Source: Ligustrum vulgare (taxonomy: Eukaryota > Streptophyta > Magnoliopsida > Lamiales > Oleaceae). From it: 64,000 bases of DNA. The stretch covers positions 24,745,491 to 24,809,490 of the forward strand of contig OY743190.1 of NCBI GenBank assembly GCA_963555705.1. The letters are read 5' to 3'. Below are positions 1-10,480 of this stretch, in pieces. The notes under the pieces were generated by a model. It was not told the origin of the DNA, did not search any database, and saw only the letters and a program-made list of their open reading frames with translations. The position numbers and the translations under genes are program-made. Position 1 is the stretch's first letter, and every line of letters starts with the position of its first letter.

Positions 1-120
1 CAAATCACTTTTTCAGATTCGGGAATATGAGCAAAGACAAACATACACTCCATAGTTCGAATCCAATTCTCAGCTTCCATCGGGTCTTTTACACTTATAA
101 CACTGGAGGGTTTAGCCTAC
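1..120 (-). pseudogene. Ty3/gypsy chromovirus gag fragment (runs off left edge)
   Basis: The reverse complement reads KPSSVISVKDPMEAENWIR followed by TMECMFVFAHIPESEKVI. This matches the start of the retrotransposon gag domain of plant chromoviruses (pattern DPxEAENWIxxME). Gag packages element RNA into cytoplasmic virus-like particles. The frame is open from about 115 to the left edge; just upstream (115-130) it has stops, so the copy is probably decayed. With the LTR at 21628-25658 on the same strand, it is most simply the gag of one minus-strand Tekay-like element whose leader has been filled by later insertions. Lineage is inferred; the gag identity is fairly safe. Confidence 0.7.
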
Positions 121-449
121 GAAAACGATCAGTAGCAATATCCCTTTTTTTCTTCTTTCTTCTGAGATGATTCACCGTTGAAAATATGATTATTTATCAT
201 TTGACTAATTTTTCGTACTTGATTCCTAACCAATCGAGTAAGTCTTTCAAGAGAAGCAGCATTATTGGCACTAGCAGCATTACTTACGTGAGACATCCTT
301 TTCTGAAAATAATCAACCTTTTTACAGTAAAATTCCTTTGAATTACGTAAAAATTTCATTTTGTGTCGACATAAACACATAGGTGTCAACACAGGATGAG
401 CACACGTGTTAAAATTGAAGTTTATAGTTGAAATACAAAATTTTGGGGT

Positions 450-545
450 TGGTATCGACACCATCTGATTTGGTGTCGACACCAAAATGACAGAATGTCT
501 CTGGCGTTTTTGGTGTCGACACCATCGCCATTGGTGTCGACACCT
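450..545. repeat. Cluster of GGTGTCGACACC palindromes
   Basis: Four near-identical self-complementary 12-mers are centred at about 456, 477, 517 and 538, so two pairs have 21 bp between centres. A weaker related copy lies near 360-390. The same motif recurs in the LTR at 21628-25658, which supports both pieces being one element. In the minus-strand element this is the leader before gag. Confidence 0.75.
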
Positions 546-738
546 GCCGGATCTGAATAGTTTTTTTAAAACAGTTTAAACCCTTCATTTTTCACATTAA
601 CCCCTCATTTCGACCCTAGCTCTTCCTCTTCTCTTCCCAAATCGAAAATCCACCCTTTAAATCCCTCCATTTCTCCTTAAATTTTAAGATTAAACTTCTC
701 AATTTCCTTTATTTTGCTTGGATATGGTTAGAATAAAA

Positions 739-1713
739 ATGGCCGCTAAGAAAACTGCTATAACCGCCCCATTGTCCAAGATGAAACAAATGAAGAAGAG
801 GAGGTGTCGTTGGTTGGTTCACGTCGAAGAAAAAGGTCGGGTGGTGAAGAATCTCGCCGGAGTTCTCGTGTTGCACCTTCTTGTGGTGGAGGAAATGTAA
901 GTGCTTCAAAATCTAACCGCCAAGAAGATAAGGGTAAGGCTCATGTTGAAGAAATTAGTGAAGAAGAAGAAGATGAGGATGATGTCTTGCGACGGAGTGG
1001 CTCCGATTTCCCAAATGATTACTTCTTCACCGATGCTGCTCTTCGCCGCTATAAGAGTATTAAAAAGGAAGAGGTAATTCCCGGTCGAGAAGTCGACTTT
1101 ACTTTCCTTACAAATTTGAGTTCTTGTCATTTTTTAAACGCATGAAATGGTTAGGCTATTTGGGGTCGAGTTTAGGTGTTAGTGAAAAGTTGGTCAAATT
1201 ATTTTATGCCAATGCTGATACGAGTGGTGAATTACTTGAGAGACTGGGGGAAACTTTAGACAGTTTACATAGTTATGTGAAAGGGAACGGTTTTTGGGTA
1301 GGTTCGGAGGATTTTGCTCAAATCTTTGGGATGATGGACGAGGGCTTAGTCTATAGTAGCCATTTTGATAGATTGGAAGTTTCTCGTTTAGCTTTTAAGA
1401 ATCCAAACCTCATTACTCCTTGTTATGATGCTCCCGCACTCCCTTGTGATACTCGTTTACTACATCTCATTTTTACCCATACCATTAAACAAAGGTTGGG
1501 AAAACATACAACTCTTACCCCCGAGGACTTATTGTTCATATGAATGGTAATTAAAAATGAGAAAGTGAACTTGGCACAATTAGTAGTGAATAGAATGATC
1601 TCGGTGTTTACTAGCCTTAAATCCAATAAACTCCTTTATGGCTGAGTAGTGATGACATATTTAGCTAGGGAGGGCATTGATTTTACTAGAGAAAGTTTCA
1701 TGTCAATCCATTC
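739..1713 (+). pseudogene. Decayed 'putative plant transposon protein' ORF, 5' part
   Basis: ATG at 739 opens a basic N-terminus (MAAKKTAITAPLSK). A frameshift near 777 leads into an RRRKR-rich and acidic segment (804-1120). A second frameshift near 1124 leads into a domain containing FKRMKWLGYLG, LFYAN, FWVGSEDFAQIFG and TLTPEDLLFI. Layout and motifs resemble the plant-specific domain found in the env position of Athila-like elements (PF20167 type, recalled rather than searched); the ORF at 11469-12818 has the same basic/domain/coiled-coil plan. Further stops lie at 1541 and near 1643. The frame continues to 1713, where element A is inserted, and resumes at 7880. It is antisense to the surrounding chromovirus. 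Function unknown. Confidence 0.55.
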
Positions 1714-2315
1714 TGATGCGTGTCGCAACGCACCAAAATAATAAATAAATCCCTTGTTCACTATTACTAAGAATATAGCAGTGGAAGCAAGGGTCGATCC
1801 CACAAGGAATGGAACTAACTTAGTGTCATGTCAATTAGAATCGTAAAAGGGGGTTTTTGTTTTGAATTGTTTGTAAATGATTTAACTAATAAAATAAAGT
1901 ATTTAAAATGATTGAAATAAATATCAAATGTTGACGAGTCCTAGTTCTCAGGTTCAGTTGTATTCTATCACAATGTTATCACTTTCCAAGTAACGCGAGT
2001 TCAATTTCTTCTTTTGAGGTTTACGGCCGTAAAGGAAATGTCTTACGGCCGTAACATCTTTTCTGCTTATTTTTTTCCTGTTTCAACATGCGCTTATGCC
2101 GTAAATATTTTTCTTGCGGCCGTAAATCTTATTTGCACCTAAGTCCCCAAACTTCAGTTTTTAGTGCAATTTGATCCTTTTTTCTTCTTTTCTCTTCTAT
2201 TATGATCCTATACAATATAAAATATAAAATGCATTAATAATACTTAAATAGAATCACATTATGGCATATTGAAGGATATAAGTATATAAAATAAACGTTA
2301 ATATAACACTTATCA
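1714..2315 (-). repeat. 3' LTR of element A
   Basis: Direct repeat of 7272-7874 with scattered differences. It contains intact TTACGGCCGTAA motifs at 2021-2032 and 2043-2054 (22 bp between centres) and two degraded copies near 2095-2130. Confidence 0.9.
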
Positions 2316-2354
2316 AATCCCCCCACACTTGAACCATTGTTCGTCCTCGAACAA
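2316..2354 (-). promoter_or_regulatory. Element A polypurine tract with AGGA-loop hairpin
   Basis: On the element strand, a hairpin TTGTTCG-AGGA-CGAACAA (2337-2354) is followed by AAGTGTGGGGGGATT (2316-2330), directly next to the LTR. The purine tract is the expected plus-strand primer. The hairpin is also present at the same place in elements B and D. Confidence 0.8.
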
Positions 2355-4076
2355 AGATTCGCAAAGAAAAGAATAAGACTCAAACAATAGATTACAATTT
2401 AGAGACTTGAGGTTGAAACCCACTTTTCTTTAGCAAAAATGTTTCATTGCATGATCGGATTGTGTTCGTGTGTGCTAGAGATGCAACGCCCTTTATTTCC
2501 CATCCCAATCATGGCTCGATATGGTTTATTTCCTTGCACCTCTAGTGTTTTCTCACATCCCAACCATTTATGAGTGACTACGAGGAGAATAATTTCTCCC
2601 AACTCCAGTGGGAATCGGTTGCGTAAACCGAGTTGTTCATGACGTGAATTCAGTCAACACAGTATCCCCGACCACATTCATAGCACCAACCCTAGATCAA
2701 GCAATTCAAACCACTCATAAGCATATGTAATGGGAGTTAACACCCTCACAAGATATTTCTCTCTTCGCACAAAGTGTATAAGGGTTTGAATTTTTCGCTC
2801 ATCTCTCTGCATGGATAAGTCAGTACCACAGATTGCCTAACTGTCATAACCGGAGCCAACAATAACACAAGTGCAAAGCGAAGGTCTTTATTTGGTTGTA
2901 ACGGGACTTCGGGTCAGGTAGGATAAAAGGATATATTTAGGCTGAGTCGAGAAGGAACTTCGCAAATCAAGTCAATTCATAATGACATTACTTCCTTTTC
3001 CCCTTAATATGAACTTCATTGTTTCCCGCTACCCAACTTTGTTCAAACTTGAATCTCTTCTTTTCTTTTTTTTTCTCTTTTTTTTTTCACAAGTTGAGTA
3101 TTTGATATCCTCAACTACTAATTTTCATGGCTAAACTCCATTTTCATTGCTTTTTCTCTTTCGATTTTTTTTGAGTATAGACTGCAACTTTTTTTTTTTC
3201 AAATCATTACGCAGTCACCAATTGGCCCAAGATATAATTACATTCCCCTGAATTCAGTCCATTACACAACCGTCGCCCCAACACAAGATAACCATTTCAA
3301 CTTCTTAGACTGAACCCATAGCATAATCCTCAATCAACAAAAGCTTGCGAATCCCTTCTCTATGGGTTCAAAACAGAGACAATGCGAAAGAAAGGGTATT
3401 CGTGGCTTGTAGCGTGGCATAAAAATTCAACGAAAGGCTAAGGCTCACCATGTAGCAAGGTAGGCTCTTTTTAGCAAGTAAAATTTGGTTTAACCTATTG
3501 CCTTTGCTATAATTTGCACTTAAGTTAAGAAGCTACACAATTTGCACAGGAAAGCACATCCAAGTATAACCCAACCATGCAGGACACACATTAAAGAATT
3601 ACGAGCTCATAAGTATTAAGAACAGCTCTTAGGCTCAAAAGCTCACAAATTATGGTTTTCATGTGTTTCTCCCATCCAATTATGAGTTATAGGTCATTGC
3701 TTGATCTTCATTCCGAATCTAAATCCATTGGTCGAGGATAACGGTTAAAAGTATTCAAACCATGACTACTCACAAAAGTATAATAATTGGGATGTTCAGG
3801 GTTATATATGAAGGAATAATCTGTCTATTGTGAGTTGGGTTGATTAGGTTGTAGATATTTGACAATTTCACTTTTCATTTTCAACCTATTTGTGAAGTTT
3901 TGGACGATATGATCTCTATGTGCTCAATTTATATCCAATTATGCAATGATTTTTCAAAAAAATGAACCAAAAGTGAGGTCGCTTCCTATCAAAGATTAAA
4001 ATGGATGCTGACTCAAACTGAAGTTTAACGTTTCGACTACAGAAAGTAGATAAAGACATTAAGCTCTCAATCAATT
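2355..4076 (-). other. Element A 3' non-coding region
   Basis: About 1.7 kb between the internal and LTR-proximal polypurine tracts. No ORF with recognisable product on either strand; T-rich and AT-rich runs near 3060-3200. In autonomous Athila elements this general area follows an extra ORF, but none is visible here. Confidence 0.6.
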
Positions 4077-4115
4077 CCCCCCCCCCCACACTTAGACAAA
4101 ACAATGTCCTCATTG
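4077..4115 (-). promoter_or_regulatory. Element A internal polypurine tract with AGGA-loop hairpin
   Basis: On the element strand CAATG-AGGA-CATTG (4102-4115) is followed 14 nt later by a run of 11 G (4077-4087). Its order and loop match the LTR-proximal module at 2316-2354 and the internal modules of B and D. Confidence 0.7.
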
Positions 4116-4384
4116 AAAAATAAAGTTAAATAGTAGAAGGGGGAAAAAAAAAAAAAAAACTCCCTCGGGTCTAACGTGGCGGTGGAACGTCTCGGGGTCT
4201 GTCGAATCTCGTCCCGAAGGCTCTCTGCTCTTCCAGCATAAGTTGCTGATCTTCTTGCAAGGCATTCAACTGAGTTTGGAAGGCTCGCATAAATTCTAGC
4301 ACTGCAGCTCAAAAGGGGTAGGAGCAGGGGTACTTGAGTGAAGCAGTTTTTTTTTTTTTTTTTTTTTAATTTGAAATTTCTGGA

Positions 4385-4555
4385 ATTACGGCCGTGAATA
4401 TCTCACTGACGGCCGAAAGTCTTAATCTGGGAAAAAAAAAATTTGCAAGCACCCACTACGGCCGTAAAGTCAAGTCTCACGGCCGTAAGCTGACCTCTGA
4501 TTAAATTTACTGGAATTGTGTTACGGTCGTACTTGAGTACCTTACGGCCGTAAGT
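4385..4555. repeat. TACGGCCGTA palindrome cluster, internal to element A
   Basis: Six copies or near-copies centred at about 4391/4412, 4461/4482 and 4526/4547: three pairs, each with exactly 21 bp between centres. The same motif is in the A LTRs and in the solo LTR at 33949-35369. Confidence 0.8.
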
Positions 4556-4677
4556 TAGCCACTGAATTTTTTTTTTTTTTATTTTTTTTATGTGTGAATG
4601 AAATGAATAAATAAAATAAAAATAACCAAAAATGAAAATACGAAAATAAAGAGTCGAGGAGGTAAAGAAACTCCCCT

Positions 4678-4710
4678 CTCGGGTTGCCTCCCGAGCAGCG
4701 CCTTTGTTTA
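4678..4710 (-). promoter_or_regulatory. Conserved GCGCT + AGGCAA-loop hairpin after pro
   Basis: On the element strand GGCGCTG is followed by the perfect stem CTCGGG / CCCGAG with loop AGGCAA (4678-4695). Elements B (14161-14192) and D (37053-37076) have the same arrangement with different stem bases but the same type of loop. Role unknown; an RNA structure is likely. Confidence 0.65.
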
Positions 4711-4741
4711 CTGTCGTTGGCTCGACAGGTTGTTTCCTCCT

Positions 4742-5662
4742 TCAACCGGGATTAGGTGGATTTTCAAAGCTCAATTTCCTCTTCATGCTCTTCATTAGTG
4801 CCTGCAAAGTAGGGGGTAGAGATTTTTCATCAGAACCTGGTAATGAGATGGATGAGATTTTACCAGATTTCGGTGACTTTGGACAGTCCTTTCCACCAAT
4901 ATCGAGAACTTCCTGTTCTAAAGAGTCATTCACATTAACAGAATAAACAGGATCATCATCAAAAAATTTCACGGAATCATAAATATTGAATTGAACAATT
5001 TCATTATCAAATTTCATGGAAAGTGTGCCACTGCTAACATCTATCTTAGTCTTAGATGTCTTTAGGAATGGTCTCCCTAGCAAAATAGGAGTGGATTTGG
5101 GGTAGTGGTCATCATTCATGTCCAATACATAAAAATCTGCAAGAAATACTAAACCTCCTACTTGCACTAGAATGTCTTCAACTACCCCGTCAGGATAAGC
5201 ATTAGAACGATCGGCTAGTTGAATTATAACATTAGTTTCAGTCAGTTTGGCAAGTTTTAATGACGCATAGGTGGACCTAGGAATTACATTGATAGATGCA
5301 CCTAAGTCTATTAAAGCACGATTTATTTTCTTATTACCTATTTGACAAGGTATGGTAAACATACCTGGATCCTTGCACTTGGGAGGTAATTTTCTTTGAA
5401 GAAGTGCAGATACAGACTCACCCATTCTTACCATCTCATTTCCCACCAGTTTCCGTTTGCTAGTGCATAAATCTTTTAAAAATTTTGCATACCGGGGGAC
5501 TTGCTTGATGGCCTCCAACAGCGGGATATTGATTTCAACCTTCCTAAACATTTCTAACATGTCCTTTTCTTTGCTTTCCTTGTTCGTCTTTGCCAACCTG
5601 CTAGGAAAAGGTGGAGGTGTTAGTTTAACATTTAACTGGGAGTCAGTTTTTACCTGAGGGTT
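4742..5662 (-). pseudogene. Element A aspartic protease region
   Basis: An open frame of about 300 codons after a TAA at 5663-5665 that separates it from gag. It contains a conserved leader (IPLLEAIKQVPRYAKFLKDL), LPPKCKDPGMFTIPC, the active-site motif DLGASIN, and ILLGRPFL, the flap-distal hallmark of plant gypsy proteases. The core looks intact. The protease matures Gag polyproteins. The frame stops at 4742 with no RT after it, giving a gag-pro unit. The upstream TAA may be a mutation, since translation is in frame through it. The hairpin at 4678-4695 follows 47 bp later. Confidence 0.8.
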
Positions 5663-5665
5663 TTA

Positions 5666-7110
5666 CGAAGTGTCGTTTCTCTTCCCGACTCCTTCCTTTC
5701 CATCTTCCTCCACTTCGGGTGCAGCCGGTTCCAATTGCGGACCTTCAATTTCCTTTCCACTCCGGAGAGTTATGGAGCTCATGTTTTTGGGATTCACCTC
5801 GGGCTGTGATGGTAGCTTCCCTCCAGATTGTGCCTCCAATCTATTTATGGCGTTGGCCATTTGGTTCATTTGATTTTCCAGGTTTTGAATGCTTGACTTG
5901 GTATCCTGTTGGAATTGCATCGTGTTAGTTGCCAACATCCTAACAATTCTTCAAGAGACATACCTGAATTTTGAGGTTTTTGTTGATATTGCCCCTGTGG
6001 TTGGAAGGTTCCTTCATGCTGGAATTGTCCTTGTGGATTGTTGGATGGGAAACTCGGGGGCTTTTTATTCCCATAGCTTAGATTGGGGTGATCCCTCCAG
6101 CCAGGGTTATAGGTATTGGAGTACGGGTTGTATTGCTGTTTTTGAAATGGAAACCCTTCTGCAACCTTTACCTGTTCGCCATTCTCCTCTTGCAACACCG
6201 AACATGTATCCGTTGGATGCCCAAAGTTTGAACAGATTCTGCATGCTTTGACCTGATTCGAGTTCCCTACAGCAAGCTGCTTAACGAGATTGGTTAGTTC
6301 ATATAATTGACCTTCGATATTGGAACTACTTACCTCGTTCACTCGGCGGACTTGGGAGTCTCGGGTTGAATTGAATTGCTGAGTATTTTCTGCCATATTA
6401 GAGATTAAAGCCCGCGCTTGTTCCGGCGTCTTGTCCATCAGTGCTCCTCCACTTGCAGCATCTATCATGTTTCTATCCATCGGTGCTAAGCCTTCGTAGA
6501 AATACTGCACCAGGAGTTGCTCACTGATCTGATGGTGGGGGCAGCTCGAAATGAGTTTCTTGAAGCGCTCCCAGTACTCATATAATGTCTCACCATTGCT
6601 TTGGCGAACCCCGCAAATCTCCTTCCGGATTGTCCCCGCCCTAGATGCAGGGAAGTATTTTTCCAAAAAGAGTCTTTTCATGTCGTTCCAAGTAGTAACT
6701 GTTCCCAATGGTAGGCAATAGAGCCAGTAGGTAGCGGCATCCTTCAATGAGAATGGGAAGGCTCTCATTTTTATTTGCTCCTCGGTAATGCCCGTGGGCC
6801 TCATACTGTCGCAAACCACATGGAACTCCTTTAGATGTCTATATGGATCTTCACCGGCATGTCCCCAAAAAGTAGGTAGAAGGTGGATCAACCCGGATTT
6901 TAGCTCAAAGGTTCTTCCTTCTTCTACCGTTGGAAAAGTGATACATAAGGGCTGTTGAGCCACATCGGGAGTAGCCAGTTGTTTAAGAGTTCTGTTGTCG
7001 ATGTTGTTAGCTGCCATTTGTCGTGCTGCTCTCCTTTGCTGTCGAAAAGTCCTCTCAATTTCTGGGTCAAGATCAAAAAGTTCACAATTAGTTGACTGAA
7101 TTTTAAGCAT
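5666..7110 (-). pseudogene. Element A gag (Athila type)
   Basis: The start at 7110 gives MLKIQSTNCELFDLDPEIER, the usual position of the Athila gag N-terminus; an upstream in-frame Met at 7128 is less likely. The core contains GHAGEDPYRHLKEF, MRAFPFSLKDAATYWLY, FFPASRAGTIRKEI-like and SEQLLVQYFYEGL segments, then a zinc knuckle CRICSNFGHPTDTC (CX2CX4HX4C). The first frame ends at 5866; the continuing sequence (LENQMNQMANAINRLEAQ) lies in another frame, so there is a frameshift near 5940. Gag forms the particle and binds element RNA. Length and motif order fit the family. Confidence 0.85.
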
Positions 7111-7126
7111 ATAAGCAAAGGAGTAC

Positions 7127-7150
7127 AAAAATATATATATATATATTTTT
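7127..7150. repeat. AT microsatellite in element A leader
   Basis: Short (AT)n run followed by a T tract. Confidence 0.7.
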
Positions 7151-7247
7151 TTTGAGAAATTATAGAAATAAAGTGAAAATAAAATTAATAAAATAAAATG
7201 TAGAAAAAAAAATTCTAATTAACTAAACAACTAAATTGGTTGACCAT

Positions 7248-7265
7248 TCCCCGGCAACGGCGCCA
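7248..7265 (-). promoter_or_regulatory. Element A primer-binding site (tRNA-Asp)
   Basis: The plus strand reads TCCCCGGCAACGGCGCCA, identical to the 3' end of plant tRNA-Asp as I recall it, so the element RNA is complementary to it. It lies 6 bp inside the 5' LTR. Confidence 0.9.
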
Positions 7266-7271
7266 AAAATT

Positions 7272-7874
7272 TGATGCGTGTCGCAATGCACCAAAATAAT
7301 AAATAAATTCCTTGTTCACTATTACTAAGAATATAGGAGTGGAAGCAAGGGTCGATCCCACAAGGAATGGAACTAACTTAGTGTCATATCAATTAGAATT
7401 GTAAAAGGGGGTTTTGTTTTGAATTGTTTGTAAATGATTTAACTAATAAAATAAAGCAATTAAAATGATTGAAATAAATATCAAATGTTGACGAGTCCTA
7501 GTTCTCAGGTTCAGTTGTATTCTATCACAATGTTATCACTTTCCAAGTAACGCGAGTTCAATTTCTTCTTTTGAGGTTTACGGCAGTAAAGGAAATGTCT
7601 TACGGCCGTAACATCTTTTCTGCTTATTTTTTTTCCTGTTTCAACATGCGCTTACGGCCGTAAATATTTTTCTTGCGGCCGTAAATCTTATTTGCACCTA
7701 AGTCCCAAAACTTCAGTTTTTAGTGCAATTTGGTCCTTTTTTCTTCTTTTCTCTTCTATTATGATCCTATACAATATAAAACATAAAATGCATTAATAAT
7801 ACTTAAATAAAATCACATTATGGCATATTCAAGGATTTAAGTACATAAAATAAACGTTAACATAATACTTATCA
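7272..7874 (-). repeat. 5' LTR of element A
   Basis: Partner of 1714-2315. It carries four TACGGCCGTA-type motifs at about 7577-7690, one of them mutated (TACGGCAGTA). Confidence 0.9.
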
Positions 7875-7879
7875 CATCC

Positions 7880-8276
7880 CAACTCTATCCTTGGGGAGTC
7901 CTCGATGAAATTAATGAAATACATCGAGGTTAATGGGGAGTCGATTCCAAAAGCTAGCCGAAGTGAGGGAAGTAGCCTAGGTCCATCCATAGAGGAAGAA
8001 CCCGTACACATGGAAGGATTGGAATGTGAGCAAAGAGAAGAGACAACTTTTGTGGCACCGGAACACGTGCCACCTAGTGGTTTTGAAGCTTTTCTGGCTG
8101 GGTTTAGAGGGTTCCAAATTGAGACTCGGGCCAACTTTGCAAATTTAGCTCAAGCCGAAACCAACTTCTTCACTGAGATGGGCCGAAAGATGGACGAACT
8201 CATGGTTCATCAGTATCGCATGGAGGATCGACTTGATGAGCTCGAGGATGAAGGACCTAAAGATGATGAAGATGAT
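7880..8276 (+). pseudogene. Decayed transposon-protein ORF, middle part
   Basis: After element A the interrupted ORF resumes and is open from 7905 in the frame ending at 8450. It shows EEEPVHMEGLE, FEAFLAGFRGFQIETRANFA and a predicted coiled-coil stretch (MGRKMDELMVHQYRMEDRLD) ending in an acidic tail (EDEGPKDDEDD). Everything after 8276 in that frame belongs to inserted elements. The coiled coil at the C-terminus parallels the ORF at 11469-12818. Confidence 0.5.
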
Positions 8277-8397
8277 TGTAGCGTACCCGGTCCTCAAGGG
8301 CTACCGGCCGTCTGCTTATGGTTTTTCTACTCCCCCCTGGTAGTCCTGCTCCTCAAGGGCTGGCAGGCTCGTTTTCAGGAAGTGGATTTTTGCCTCC
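8277..8397. mobile_element. Left arm of a 319-bp inverted-repeat element
   Basis: It starts TGTAGCGTACCC and is closely complementary to 21135-21254, which ends GGGTACGCTACA. Target duplication ATGAT lies at 8272-8276 and 21255-21259. The two pieces were one fold-back element before element B split it. Confidence 0.7.
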
Positions 8398-9845
8398 TGT
8401 TCACAGATATCTCGCAATACGAAATATCCTCGCAAGTGAACGGGTCATGAAGAGTAGTTAAAATGGACCTAAGAGTCCGGATTATCGTTCCCACAAGGAC
8501 CGTTTACTAAGTACCGAAATGTGTAAATTCTTATCCCTATTTGAACAAAGAAATGAATTTTTGATTGTTTGGAACCTAATGTTTATAACTATGACTAACA
8601 GATTAAAACTCTGCACAAGATTGAGGTTTCACAATTGCTGATTGTTTTTAAGTATAATTAAAAGTGGTTGGGATTCACGAGTTCACCTAGCCAATTAAAT
8701 CAATTCCTGTTCCAGATTTTATTTTCTAAATATGTGATCGATCAAGTTCACTAAATTAAGTTGAGATTCCTCTCTCGAGTTTAAATCAACTCTACCTAGA
8801 TAAGTCAACCATGTATCTCTACAGCGGGTCCGAATATTCCTTATCTAAATGCATTACATGCAAGAACTCATACATGATCGCACTAATCACGAAAGTATAT
8901 CTCTATCTCTCGTTCAATCAATGGATTTATTACCTAGATCTATGTTATTAACTCACCTCTCGGATTATGGAAATAACACATAAAGTCATGAACAAGTGGC
9001 CAATTCATTCAAGCATTAAACGCAATAATAAACCATCACATGCATTACGGCGTTAAAATAAGGAACATGGAATTAAATTAATTGTCTAAGCTACATCATG
9101 ATTCCCAACGTTAAGATTAGTTACTCATAACGAAGGAATAATGAAAACAATCTAAATCGAAATTAAACATATTGGAATATATGGATTCAACAATAAGAAA
9201 AGAAGTCTTGCATCAAGAATCAGATTTCCTTGTTGAGCTCCTAATTCCCGTGCTTTTCCGTGCTTGAATCCCCTCGCGTCAACTGGATGTTGATTTGCCA
9301 AGAATTCTCCAAGATTCTGCTTTACAAAACCTCCTTTTCAGTTGCCTCTCGCGCTCTGTTACCACTTAGGTTAATTTCCTAAGTCTTGCCTCTTAAAATC
9401 GCGCAGAAAAGCCCAATACAGGCCCAGTCGGACACCTACGCGATCGCGTGGTTTAGGTGCCAGCGATCGCGTGGGTGCACCTTATTCCGCTCTGCATGCA
9501 TTTTGTCGCCATGTCATGATCACTGACGTTGAGCTTTCGCGATCGCGACCTGGAGGTTTAACACGCGATTCGCCATCTTTCCCTTGGCTTTCAATTCAAT
9601 CCTCCGGTTTTATTTGCGAAATGTATCCCTCACTATTGATTTGATCAGTTTGACCCTAGAATTTCTGTTTCTCTTCAATTCTCTTTCTTTTGACCTTTAT
9701 TCCCCGTAATTGCTTCCTTGTTCCTCTTTTTGACTAAAATATGAAATAACAACAATTAAATGCAATTTAGGTAGAATAAATCCACAAATCAACACGATAA
9801 ATTCTCATTTTGGCAAATTCCCAAGTGTATAAAATACACCTATCA
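8398..9845 (-). repeat. 3' LTR of element B
   Basis: On the minus strand it begins TGATAGGTGTATTTTATACA and ends GTGAACA. It contains the CGCGATCGCG motif cluster at 9438-9575, with centres at about 9443, 9466, 9542 and 9569. Confidence 0.93.
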
Positions 9846-9883
9846 AATACCCCAAACTTGAATTATTGTTCATCCTCGAACAA
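9846..9883 (-). promoter_or_regulatory. Element B polypurine tract with AGGA-loop hairpin
   Basis: On the element strand TTGTTCG-AGGA-TGAACAA (9866-9883; one G.U pair) is followed by CAAGTTTGGGGTATT next to the LTR. Confidence 0.8.
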
Positions 9884-10378
9884 CGGATAATGGCTTACAA
9901 AATCAAATAGAAAAGATATAAGATATTTTGTTGTGCCAACATGCTTACCATATGCCTCCATAGTCCAAATCAATTTACGCACTGAGCACGAGTTAGGAAC
10001 AACAATGTAAAATAATTTCTAGTTATATCATGCCAGAGTTTCAAGTGTGTGTGTGAATAGCCAATGTCAAACGCATACTTATGCCCAAGATGTGCTCAAC
10101 ACTGTATGACTCATCATGCATAATCCAACCCAAATCCCATGTGGTCAATCTATGATTGCTAATAAAATTCCTTTCAACGCTCATGGATGATCACCACTTT
10201 CTGCTTTTCTCTCACATCCCGCGTTTTTTTATCTATGTCGGTTCTAAAAAATATTCTTTGCTTATTCCACACAAGGTAATCAGAATCAGGAATATGCGTG
10301 CATAACGAATCAAAAGAAAGCAGACCCCAATTCTACAACCTCAACCACCACAGCTCAGTCAACAAAGCTTATACCATG

Positions 10379-10380
<2 letters not shown>

Positions 10381-10415
<35 letters not shown>
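10381..10415. repeat. TA microsatellite
   Basis: (TA)n of about 30 bp in the 3' non-coding part of element B. Confidence 0.9.
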
Positions 10416-10416
<1 letters not shown>

Positions 10417-10480
10417 ATGAACGACTTTTTCTTTTAATGTCCCTGTCTTTTACCATCTTTGTGCAGAACTTTTCATACTG

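Larger units (their letters stand above)
1714..7874 (-). mobile_element. Athila-type Ty3/gypsy element A, non-autonomous (gag-pro only)
   Basis: A 6.16-kb LTR retrotransposon in minus orientation. LTRs are 1714-2315 (602 bp) and 7272-7874 (603 bp), both TGATAAG...CA on the minus strand. The flanks CATTC (1709-1713) and CATCC (7875-7879) are a 5-bp target-site duplication with one difference. The PBS at 7248-7265 is complementary to the 3' end of plant tRNA-Asp, and a polypurine tract abuts the 3' LTR at 2316-2330. The internal region encodes gag and an aspartic protease only; the 2.4 kb after the protease holds no RT, RNase H or integrase. It must therefore have moved with enzymes supplied in trans. 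It interrupts the ORF at 739-1713/7880-8276. Confidence 0.9.

Noticed and set aside
129..485. 118-codon minus-strand ORF
   Set aside because: The frame ends before the recognisable gag part and its N-terminal half is made of GGTGTCGACACC repeats. It is probably decayed leader/gag sequence.
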